Shown here piece by piece: positions 51,546-60,928 of a stretch of 64,000 nt of DNA. The stretch is from Chlorops oryzae (Eukaryota; Arthropoda; Insecta; Diptera; Chloropidae): positions 82,608,241 through 82,672,240 of the forward strand of contig CM035807.1 of assembly GCA_020466095.1 (NCBI GenBank), written 5' to 3'. A model generated the notes under the pieces. It saw only the letters and a list, made by a program, of their open reading frames with translations, was not told where the DNA came from and made no database searches. Made by a program: the position numbers and the translations under genes. How positions within the stretch are numbered: position 1 is the stretch's first letter; each line of letters starts with the position of its first letter.

Positions 51546-53154
51546 CTAACCAATACGAATATTCTTGCGATATAATGTAAAGACCACATGCGTTGTAAGG
51601 TACATGTAAATACATAAAATAACATAGCCCTCAATATTTGATCGATTCTCTGGACTTAAAAATAAATTAACACTTCCTGTGAGCAAATTGGCTATCAAGA
51701 AAAACACCAATCCATTCATATTAACGGCTTCAACAAGCATTGGAATAGCCGAATTAGAATAACAAGAATTACAAGATATCGTTAAATCGAGGTTGGCACC
51801 CTCGCCACCATCTTCATTCATAAAATTTCGTTTAGTTTTAATCGGATGAAGCGTGTTTAATACAAGATCAAAGACGATCATAAACAGCAGTATCATCAGA
51901 GAAGCAGTGCCAAGTGTCCATGCTGCATACCCGAAGTTACATGTTACACGAGAAATACTAACACTATACACGCATAGAATTGTATAGATCCAAAAACACA
52001 AGCTAATGAAAGTCATTTGTTTCATTTTCTTTGTGAAATCCTTGAAACTTAAAGGAGTTTCTTTCGTTTGCCAAATAAATCCCAAAAACATAGAAACTAT
52101 GTAGATAGAAACGAAGCCGGGCAAGGAACAAATTCCTTCTCTATTCGCAGTAAGAAAATCAATTCGTTCTATGTCCTCGTTCATAACGAATTCAGCTACG
52201 CCAAGTTGCAAGGAAACTTCGTGGATTGCCAATATTGCTGCAAAAGTAATCAAACATATGAGTTTAGTAATTTATAAAATCATTTTATTAATATTTACTC
52301 ACCAATGCCCAATGGAAATAAATATATGTCCTTTGGCACAAGAGAGCTAACTAGACTACCAACGAATTTTGTAAATCCTAGTGTGAAAAATGCATTCAAA
52401 TGCTTTCCGTATTCATGCTCATCTTGATGATATTGTATAGCCATTATCACAACAGTTCGTAGAATTCCCAATACAAGCAAAGGCAAAACAATTCGCAGCA
52501 TACGCTTAAAGTCCCTTGATCGTCTTGGACGCTTAGACACGCTACCCATTGCAAACACAAATAATCCAATTCCAGTGTCCATTAAGCCAACACCATAGCG
52601 CCTGGTCTTTCGAAAATGCTTTGGAAAACTGTCAAAGTCAATGGCAAGTATGCAGAAAGCTGTTATAATATTAATCGTCGCTCGGCCCAATGTCAGCATT
52701 TGTGGACGTGATCCGATCATGAAATTACGTTCACTTGCTCTCTTTAGGCAGTCAGAACTCCAAATAATGTACACCAACAAGACCGCCATAATAACAACTA
52801 TGATCCAAACTCCTGCATTAATTACATTAATACTAACAATCAATGGAACAATGATGACAACGAATTCGATAGTGAAGTGCAACACGGACGCCTTTCTGAC
52901 GTCTGCGAAAATCTCTGCACGATCACTCGCGCCAAAGCAAACCAGAGAACTGATGGAAGTGTAGTGCATAGAATTTGCCAAACGTAAATTAATATATCCG
53001 TTGGGTCGTCCACTCGCGACATGTCTCTTTTCGTCGGCCAAATCGCCGTTTCTCTAGCCTCGTTTCGAAAGCTTTTGAAAAAAGAAGCAGCCGATAGGCA
53101 ACTTTTGCCACTATTAAAATTATAGTAGACATTGTTTATTTTGTTCAAATCCAT
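51546..53154 (-). CDS. PIG-W: PIG-W / GWT1 GPI inositol acyltransferase, with apparent frameshift
   Basis: Acylates the inositol of glucosaminyl-phosphatidylinositol in the ER membrane, an early step of GPI-anchor synthesis. Exon 1 is 53154-52303 and exon 2 is 52237-51546 (acceptor TTTTGCAG, donor GTGAGT), about 514 codons, near the human length of about 504. Many membrane helices. Family marks: FVVIIVPLIVSIN, ILAIDFDSFPKHFRKTRRYG, GLMDTGIGLFVFAMG, EYGKHLNAFFTLGF and FLTANREGICSLPGFVSIY. The first 75-80 codons (DPTDILIYVWQILCTTLPSV) are in another frame from the rest; the switch lies at about 52880-52960 and equals one missing base. The start at 53154 is the first ATG of the upstream frame. 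The rest of the gene is well conserved, so sequencing error seems likelier than decay. Confidence 0.9.
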
Positions 53155-54733
53155 TTTGAAGGAACGCTTTTTTTCAATAGTTTACTGCGATTGATGTCAG
53201 ATAATCTTGATTTATTGCTCATCCAATTGGGAGGGTTGTAATCCAAAAATGCCCTTGCTACCAATAAACTTTCTTGTTTTTAAGCACAATATCTTGATTT
53301 CAGTGATAAGCTTAGGCGCCATTTGATAAAACAATCCTATAAAATATTAACAACAAATGAACAAGTGGTTAAGTAGTGTTGTCATAACATTTTGAGTACT
53401 CGTCCATTCGGAATCGTCATATTGAATTAATATATGGTTTTCCAATCAATATTATTGAATTTCAATGCCATATATTTAGTATAAATATGAAAGTGAAATC
53501 AGTTGTTAATAAAAGAATTGAAATATATTTAATTTCAGAACTGTAGGTGATTTTTATATATAAAAGCTTGAGGTAGTTATAATGTATCGAGTCGAAAGAC
53601 TCGCCGTAATAAATAATCATCACTAAGAAGTTATTGCCACTGTCAATTTGTCAGCTGTTCTTTGAAAACCGGTCGTGCGTGAGTTCATACCCTTCTTAGC
53701 ACATATTAATATATGTCGGTATATGGTTCTTAGTCCTTGCTTATAACAATTTAAACGCAAAAAGTCTTAACAGAATTTTAGAAAAGAAAACTTTGCAAAA
53801 AAAAAGACATTATCATCATATAATAATTTGGAAAACTATACTTATTTGAATGTATAATACAGTTGATAACTTGATTAACGCATGTTACTATATAAACTGT
53901 TAACATTTAATTGTATGTGAGATTGATTTACTTTCATTAAATTATTTAGTCTTTTCGATATTCATTTGATTCATTGTGATGTTTTTGATTATCTATAATG
54001 AACTCAGCATACTGCATATTAAATAATATGTATTGATGTATTCTGTAAGATTAAATTGTATGAAGAAATCTTACAATTTGTTTATGTGATTTAAAATAAA
54101 TAATATCATTAATAAATTCTATCATTAAAATTTAACTTTATATACGTGATTTTCGATTATCGAAAATTACAATGACATTCGAATCATTTTAAAATCGATA
54201 GTTTCTAAAATTATTATTTCTTATAGCATGTTACAAAATGTCTAACAATTTATTGTGCTGGACATTGGATGCCCTACATCGTCTTTGGCGGGTATTATTT
54301 TGATTCCTTGTATGTGCATGAGAACTCTTGCATGGAATAGATAATAGTGGGACTCATGCAGCTTCGCAAATTGTGGGAAATGAGAAATTTGTCACACAAC
54401 TGTCGAAATTTATTTGAAAATTGACGATGGGAAAGTTGCGCAAGCATTGCGAAGCTGCATGAGTACCACTAATATTTTACGGTTTCACTTTTATCTAGAA
54501 CGTTATTTTACAAATGCAATGAAAAATTACAGTTGGACGTAAATTAGTTTGGAAATCCAGCTATTTTCTGCGTTAAACAGTAATACATAGCTATCTAAAA
54601 TTTTAAACACATTGTGAGTTTAGTTTTTATTCACAAAACAAACTTTATTTATATAAAAAATTAATGTCTTTATAAAAACTTCTTATTCAAAATGGTCAGA
54701 TCACAATTAGGAGAATTAAGTACAAGTATTAAG
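53155..54733. other. PIG-W to Eogt spacer
   Basis: AT-rich intergenic DNA, 1.6 kb. It holds a small stem-loop CGAGTCGAAAGACTCG (53588-53603) and an inverted-repeat MITE at 54346-54470. It must contain the PIG-W promoter and Eogt 3' UTR. Confidence 0.6.
54346..54470. mobile_element. 125-bp inverted-repeat MITE
   Basis: Ends AGTGGGACTCATGCAGCTTC and its inverse GAAGCTGCATGAGTACCACT. The flanks AAT/AAT suggest a 3-bp duplication, but AT richness makes this weak. The CTCATGCA core is shared with the MITE at 56848. Confidence 0.8.
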
Positions 54734-56492
54734 TCATAGTTCGTCTTTTACGTCTAAATTGTTATTGCTTTCCATGGTTTCAAGTTTCTGTTCATATTCT
54801 TGATAGTCGTTATGAGCATAGACCGCCCCCGCAGCTTTTTCTACCAATCGTGCAAATTCGACTTTATCGAAAGCGTAGTTTGTAAATTTCGCATGTGCAC
54901 CCCCTTGAGGATGATGTCCTTGATCTTGAGGATAAACTAATTGCTGCTCTTCCCACGTAATGTAATTACACTCCGCGCAGTCGTGCCAGATCTTTGTAAC
55001 AATTGGGGTCTTCGCAATTATAAAGCTCGAAAATTGTCGCCCAATTGGGTAAAAATAGCAAATGGGTTAATCCTGCGCCATGCATACCAATCAGTATGTC
55101 TGTATTGCGTATTATTGCCAATTGCTCCTTGAATTCGAGACTTCTTTAGGAAAGGAAAATATGTACAATTTATCAATGAAAAGAAAAGGAATTTATTTTA
55201 TACCTTTCAAATGAAACTCGTCGTAGATGATACTTTCCGTCACGACTGATTTCTTCCAACAATTCATCTTCATTTAATACTTTTCTGTACTTTGTGCGAC
55301 GGGAAAGAAACGTAAGGCGTAGTTTTCTGTTCTCAGGCGGTGGATAGAAAGGAATTTGCAGTCTGTGTAGTATGAACTCGGAGAACGCACGAAATACTCC
55401 ACTTTTTTGACAACCATGGATCTGAAAAATAAAAGATTTAAGCATCATCTTTGGGCTTATGAATATCTTCTAAGAATGGAGTACCAATGGAGTATTGTAA
55501 AAAAGTCCAAATATCATGCGCGGCAAGAGCGGCAAAACAACATTCCGGAAACAAATACGCTTGCCTTTAACATCATTCAAAGTCCAAACAGGATGATGAG
55601 AGAATGCCTCGAAGGTTTCAGCAAAGGGCGAATCATATGGATAGGTTTCCCATATCAAAATGCGTATATCAGTACTAAAGGCAAGCGGATGCGATTGATT
55701 AACAAAAAGCGAAGCGTACAAATTGAAAAAATCACAGAAATGATGATACATGTTGTAAGTAGCATCGATTTTCATAACGAACGTGGGTGTATGAACAACA
55801 GTATCACAAGCCTCACTGGTCATTACAGGCATAGGTAGTTCATCGAAATTTCGCAATTCAGGTGCCCACGATTGCAACGCACCCATGTGATCCAGTTCCT
55901 CTTCAAGAGCAGATCTATTGAGATGGCAATGTCCAAGTATTTGGCCCGGCTTCAAAACGTCCATATGATAACGTATTAGTTCTTTTCGATGCACCAGGTC
56001 ACGAAAATCGAAGAGCAAATTCCGGCCACGACAAAATCGAAGATATTTCGTGCATTCCAACGTTGAATCACTTATGAAACTAGCTTCACACATAATTGCC
56101 AGTTCCTTTATCTGCTCCTGTATGTAACCAAAATCCGCTTGTTGGTAGAAAGTCGCTACCTGCCTGGCTTTATCCCATCCCGTATGTTCTCCTGGACAAA
56201 TGGGTGTTTGAAACCTAGCTTCTCCATCGCAACCACTTTCGTGGCCCCAACAGAGTGGCACATGATTGGAAGATGAGGATGAATTTGGTGGCAGTTGGCA
56301 GTCGTTATTGGTTTGGCATTCTAGTTTCAAAGCAGGAAAAGTGTTGAGGTAGCGAATTAAATGTTGGACTGGAAGATCTGGTATTTGAATGTTCGCAGCG
56401 GTGTCTGTTGAATCCTTAAGTACTTGAGTTACTCCATAAATAATACATAAACTTAACACTATGAGTAAATTTCCAACAAAAACAGTTTCCAT
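54734..56492 (-). CDS. Eogt: EGF-domain O-GlcNAc transferase Eogt, with apparent frameshift
   Basis: Transfers N-acetylglucosamine to Ser/Thr of folded EGF repeats in the ER lumen (Notch, Dumpy in flies). Exons 56492-55485, 55421-55204 and 55143-54734, about 540 codons (family about 520-530). It opens with a hydrophobic signal segment ([20 protein letters not shown]). Family marks: [103 protein letters not shown] and [15 protein letters not shown]. The last residues are KDEL, an ER-retention signal. After LARLRGV one extra base creates an in-frame TAA (54966-54968); the next frame continues NYITWEE to KDEL. The exon 1 donor (TTG/GTACTC) is weak. The conserved sequence on both sides argues for an assembly error. 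Confidence 0.93.
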
Positions 56493-56754
56493 TTTCAGTT
56501 CAATGGATCAATTAAGTACTTTCTTCGCTTCGCCGTTTATGGTCATCTGCCATCTAAACTGCTTTGCTGCTCAATTCAATTTATCATCAGCAACGGCTCC
56601 AGCATCTATTTATTATTGCTGGTGCTTTGATGACATCACCAAATACACAGGTAAACAGCTTCATGCATTCCTTCGGCTTTCTCACACCAACTATGATTTT
56701 ACCAATCATTTTTCAATGAAAATGGAAACAACATCATTAAGGGTTCTACGCTCT

Positions 56755-57085
56755 AAGAGCCTATACTCAGATATGCAGTAAGTAAAGTGCCCATAAGAAA
56801 CACATGTGAAAGAAATCGAAAATTACTTCGAAGTAAATACATATTAAGGGTCCTCATGCAACGCATTTACACCGTGTAAGCTGAGTGAAGTTCGTAAAAC
56901 TGTCAAATTTTGTATGCAGTTTTGACAGTTTTACTTACTTCACTCAGTTTACACGGTGTAAATGCGTTGCATGAGGACCCATAATATTTTCGCTTGTACT
57001 GAGCAGTCAAGTAAGGCAGAAGTATTGAGTACGCGGGGTTTCATGAGATTTTCCGCCTTTACTTCACCAGAGAAATGAACATGTT
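56755..57085 (+). repeat. Dispersed repeat upstream of COX4, copy 1, with MITE inserted
   Basis: AAGAGCCTATACTCAGATAT, AAAGTGCCCATAAGAAA and, after the MITE, TTTCGCTTGTACTGA, GTACGCGGGGTTTCATG and TTTACTTCACCAGAGAAATG match, in order, the copy at 60216-60378 on the other side of COX4. Confidence 0.8.
56848..56980. mobile_element. 133-bp palindromic MITE
   Basis: Arms of about 60 bp: left GGGTCCTCATGCAACGCATT and on, right its inverse AATGCGTTGCATGAGGACCC. Mismatches are few. The copy of the surrounding repeat at 60216-60378 lacks it, giving an empty site in the same window. Confidence 0.9.
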
Positions 57086-57628
57086 ACCCAGCAAAACAAA
57101 TACGCGTATTAAAGTAGTTTAAACCCCGTATCGATACGCGTATGCTCTCAGTCAAACGTAAATGGGCGAATATATATTTATTCTTGTTTATCTAGACACG
57201 CTGATTTTTGAACGATTATAGTCGCCGATTTTATTTTTTTTTTGCTGTTCTATCGGCGAGACATTTTAGACATAACGATTTTAACCCAACGATTTTTTAT
57301 TGAAGTTGTTTTTCTGTTTGCTTTTTTAGACATTCTGGTCTACTTGTGCGAAGAAGCATAACGATTTAATTATGCTCAAGTGGAATCAGAACTAAAACAG
57401 TAAATTTAAACTAAAAACAATTCAAAACTTTCATCTAAGGGCTAGAAATTTCAAAAATCATCGCAAAATCGTTGGTACGAACGATTTTTACTCGTTGCAT
57501 TTCGTCACCCCTCCCTTGCCAGCTATCAAAATATCGTTGAGAGAAATCGCCATGTCTAAATACGCACATTGTTGAACGATGTTGACGTACGTCTAAACGG
57601 CGGCATTGCAAAGCTGACAGCTGTAGTC

Positions 57629-57636
57629 TATCGATA
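57629..57636. promoter_or_regulatory. Candidate DRE (TATCGATA) upstream of COX4
   Basis: Exact TATCGATA, the DREF/BEAF-type element of Drosophila promoters of growth and mitochondrial genes, about 200 bp before the 5' UTR acceptor of COX4. CGATA also occurs nearby. The motif is common in transposons in this window, so function is inferred from position only. Confidence 0.4.
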
Positions 57637-57857
57637 TCAAAGAAACTATAGACAATTCGATACTATCGTCTGACAGCCCTAATTACTTCATCACTTCTGT
57701 CATCCACAAAAAATCGAAAAAAGTTAGTGCACTCTATTACATAAACATTTCAAGCCATAGAAAACATCCTTGTCCAATTGGTGGTATTTGAACGTTCATT
57801 CATTTTGCATTGAAATAACCTAACATTTTGAATTTCAGCTTTTCTACAAGACTAATA

Positions 57858-59435
57858 ATGGCTTTACGTCTCCTGGGAATGACAATTGCTCGTCAGTTGG
57901 CACGCAAAAACGTAGGGATTCCCCAGATGAGCGTTGCTTCCATCCACACGCTGGATAAAATTGGCAAACGCGAAGTAGTTGGACATGGCTGGAATGGAAG
58001 CGCCGTTTACGCAGGTAAGTGGCCATTAGGAGCCGGTACGTTAGTAAAATAACATCATGGAATCGTCTATATTCAGATCGAGTAGACTATCCAATGCCAG
58101 CAGTTAGATTCCGCGAGCCCAACAATGAAATTAATGTTCTTCGCGAAAAAGAAAAGCAGGACTGGAAGCGTTTGAGTTTGGAGGAAAAGAAAGCGCTATA
58201 TCGAGCGAGTTTCTGCCAAACCTTTGCAGAAATGAAGAATGGTAAGTACAGATTCGATTTGTTTGGGGTTTTCTTCATTGGGACTTTAAGATACCGTAAA
58301 TTGGGGATCCTTAACAGGGACAAAGGTAGAGAAAGAGTGCTTTGGTAGTGCTTATATTGGCCACATTGGTATATTGAACGATTATGAGACATTCACCAAA
58401 ATAGTTTTGGGGGGAATGGACCAAAAACCAAAAAAAAAATCCGGAAAATTCATGACGTCCGATTTCGATGAAAATTCATATATAGAATAAGTATAAAATT
58501 CTAAGAATTTTGGGGCTAAATTTTTTCCAAAAACTGAATCGGCTGACTTTTTGAACAAATGCAAATATCTTCGCCTCAGTTCGGTAAAAAATACCTTGTT
58601 ACGACTTTTACTTCCTCTAAATAATCAAGGTCGGTCAATTTTTGCGAAACATCCGTAACTGCGTTACAGTGATCACGTCCGGAGACCTCACTAAATAATT
58701 CAATCGGTAGTAGCGACGGGCGGTATGTACGAAGGCAGGCTATTTCGCCGACGAAAAAAATGTATCATAAAAATATTCTAAACAGCTCTGACGGCTTATT
58801 TAAATTTCAATTTGAATTTTGAATTTTTTAACTTATTTGTAAGTATTATTATAAGCCACATTCAAACTATTTTGACATCAATTGTCACTTTTCTGCGAGA
58901 AACAATTCAACTTCAATTATTTCTGCTAGGAAAGCCTGGATTTCGATGTGCATTTTTAGCACTTAAAGCCAGAGGCCAGCCGTCAGAAATGCCGCGTGAA
59001 ATTTCTGTCAGGAATTTTCTGAAGTTTTTTTTTATATGCAGTTTTCCATTCCTAGCCGAACTGGGGCCGTCGCAAGTAGCCCCAGTAATGTAATGTAATT
59101 ATGTAAAAACGTTTTTTTTTTTTTTTTGTTTTTGTAGAAGGTAGTGGCGAATGGAAGATGCATTTGGGAATGGGTTTCATATTCTCCACCATGGCTATTT
59201 GGATTTGCATCCTCATGAATATGTTTGGTAAGTTTGATTGAAGCATCTTCGAAGAATCTTTGAAGATTAGTTAACAATTTCTCCTAAAAACAAAACAGTT
59301 TATGATGATATGCCCGTGACATTCGACGAAGAACACCAAAAGGCACAATTGAAGCGTATGCTTGACTTGGAGATGAATCCAGTTACTGGACTTTCATCTA
59401 AATGGGATTACCAAAACAATAAGTGGAAGAATTAA
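57858..59435 (+). CDS. COX4: Cytochrome c oxidase subunit 4, complete
   Basis: Nuclear-encoded subunit 4 of respiratory complex IV in the inner mitochondrial membrane. Exons 57858-58014, 58077-58241, 59138-59227 and 59299-59435, all GT/AG, total 182 residues, which I recall as also the Drosophila COX4 length. The N-terminus is a basic mitochondrial presequence (MALRLLGMTIARQLARKN). Then come the matrix segment DRVDYPMPAVRFREPNNEI, the KALYRASFCQTFAEM helix, one membrane helix (GMGFIFSTMAIWICILMNMF) and the conserved tail NPVTGLSSKWDYQNNKWK. An AG acceptor at 57837-57838 suggests a 5' UTR intron. An AATAAA at 59523-59528 fits polyadenylation. Intron 2 (0.9 kb) carries a transposon fragment and an rRNA fragment. 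Confidence 0.97.
58300..58545. mobile_element. Half-copy of the CAGTGGCG hAT-type element in COX4 intron 2
   Basis: Matches one arm of the element at 31478-31950: AGAAAGAGTGCTTTG, TGGTATATTGAAC, GGACCAAAAACC, AATTCATGACGTCCGATTT and AATTCTAAGAATTTT. The CAGTGGCG end is degraded and the opposite arm is absent. Confidence 0.75.
58570..58745 (-). pseudogene. 18S rRNA 3'-end fragment in COX4 intron 2
   Basis: On the plus strand the text reads as the reverse complement of the eukaryotic small-subunit rRNA 3' region: ACCTTGTTACGACTTTTACT, TCCTCTAAATAATCAAGGTC, GATCACGTCCGGAGACCTCA, CTAAATAATTCAATCGGTAG and TAGCGACGGGCGG. Small substitutions and a short deletion show that it is a relic, not a functional gene. 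It directly follows the transposon half-copy. Confidence 0.93.
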
Positions 59436-59846
59436 TCTTGTCAAAGCTCTTCGTGTTATTATTTAATTTAAGCTACAAAGAGGTGTTTGCTAGATGATTC
59501 AATCCAAAGTTTAATCTAGGCAAATAAATGTTCAAATACATTGGAATGAAAAGAATCTAATTTAAAAAAAATAGGGAACAAAGTTGACCGCGTTTTCCAG
59601 TTCCTACCACACCAAAGAACAGCATTTTTAACAACGAGCATTTCGAGCACTTAACAAATCCAGTAAAAAATACTTCACAATAGATGTAATCTGTTCTTTT
59701 CTCGCGTATTCATAATTTACATTTTTATGCTCACGAAACCTGGAACATCGCCGGGTTTGCAAATTGGGAATTTGACAATTAGTTTGAGTTTGATCAATTC
59801 AAATTGGAAATTTGAGGTTAGAAAATAGTGAGCTGTCGTTTCGGAA

Positions 59847-60008
59847 ATGGAAAACATTGAGGAGCCTGGGCAAATGCGGGGGTGGTCCAAAACACAGAAG
59901 CTGAATACCAAGAAGAAGAAGAGAAACCATGAATACGTCCAAGAACTCGACGATGAAGTGGATGAAGTCTCGGTAGATATGTATAAAGAAATATACGAAG
60001 TTAATTGA
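59847..60008 (+). CDS. Candidate small open frame, 53 codons, between COX4 and homer
   Basis: ATG at 59847, TGA at 60006-60008, with a stop in the same frame just upstream of the ATG. The peptide has a basic block (KTQKLNTKKKKRNHEYVQ) followed by an acidic block (ELDDEVDEVSVDMYKEIYEV), with no low-complexity coding artefact apart from the lysine run. No family recognised. It may be a nuclear or nucleolar type of small protein, or the tail of a lost gene. Confidence 0.4.
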   Translation: MENIEEPGQMRGWSKTQKLNTKKKKRNHEYVQELDDEVDEVSVDMYKEIYEVN

Positions 60009-60215
60009 TGAATTTTCGAATTTGAATTATATTGAAAACATGATACGTTTATTTTTAAATATTTTTATTCAACTTTCTCTGTTCATTTTCCATCGTACTC
60101 CCATACAACGTAAGTTTTGTAAACTTATGTATATGTTTTACATATTGTTGAAAATTACCACTTCATCAATAATATGGCGCGGCGTGTGTTTCAGACATAT
60201 ATACCGTTTCAGACC

Positions 60216-60378
60216 AAGAGCCTATACTGAGATATGCAGTAAGTAAAGCGCCCATAAGAAATACGAGCAAAAAAAATCGAAGTGAATTCCTTACTTTCGC
60301 TTATACTGATATGCTAAGTAATCAAGTGCGCAGGGTTGCATGCCACTTTTCTGCTTTACTTCGCCATAAAAATGAACA
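60216..60378 (+). repeat. Dispersed repeat, copy 2 (without MITE)
   Basis: AAGAGCCTATACTGAGATAT, AAAGCGCCCATAAGAAA, TTTCGCTTATACTGA and TTTACTTCGCCATAAAAATG correspond to the copy at 56755-57085 in the same orientation. Confidence 0.8.
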
Positions 60379-60928
60379 TGCCCATTTTTTATGCGAAGTA
60401 AATGCCAGGACAGCTGATTGTGGCACATTTTTCACAGTAAATACTGACACCGACTTCGAAGGTGTTAAACTGTTGGCATACTTTAAAGAATTAAAGGTTT
60501 ATGAATATAGTTCTCTCTCTCTCACACTTTACGACGTTGTAGCAGGATCTGTAGCAAATCTTTTTACGTCAATTAATTGAGCAATAATCTCAGTATGTGC
60601 TCTAAGAAAGCTAAGTTAAGTAGCACATATGTACATAGTCTTATACTAAAGCTGTTTTTCCGTTATGCAGACTAAAATAATTCAGAATTCCTTTCTTTTA
60701 AGCTAATGCAAGCTCAAATTATTAACACGAATTCGTCGTGCGTGACCGTGTCACGAAAAATAACACGACACGCGCACATCTCTAGTTCTAGCTCTAAAAA
60801 GTAGTGAGTGCTTAGAGTACTTGGTCTCGTGAGTGTCGTGTATTTTAGCGTTTTGTTGTATCACTAATTGTAATTGGAAAAATCGAAAGGTCCTTTGCTT
60901 TGAGGCAGATCCGTACTTTAAAAATAAT

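Noticed and set aside
53568..53590. GAGGTAG, the let-7 seed
   Set aside because: No complementary arm to form a let-7-type hairpin.
55407..55838. 143-codon plus-strand frame
   Set aside because: Antisense shadow of Eogt exons 1 and 2, which have clear homology.
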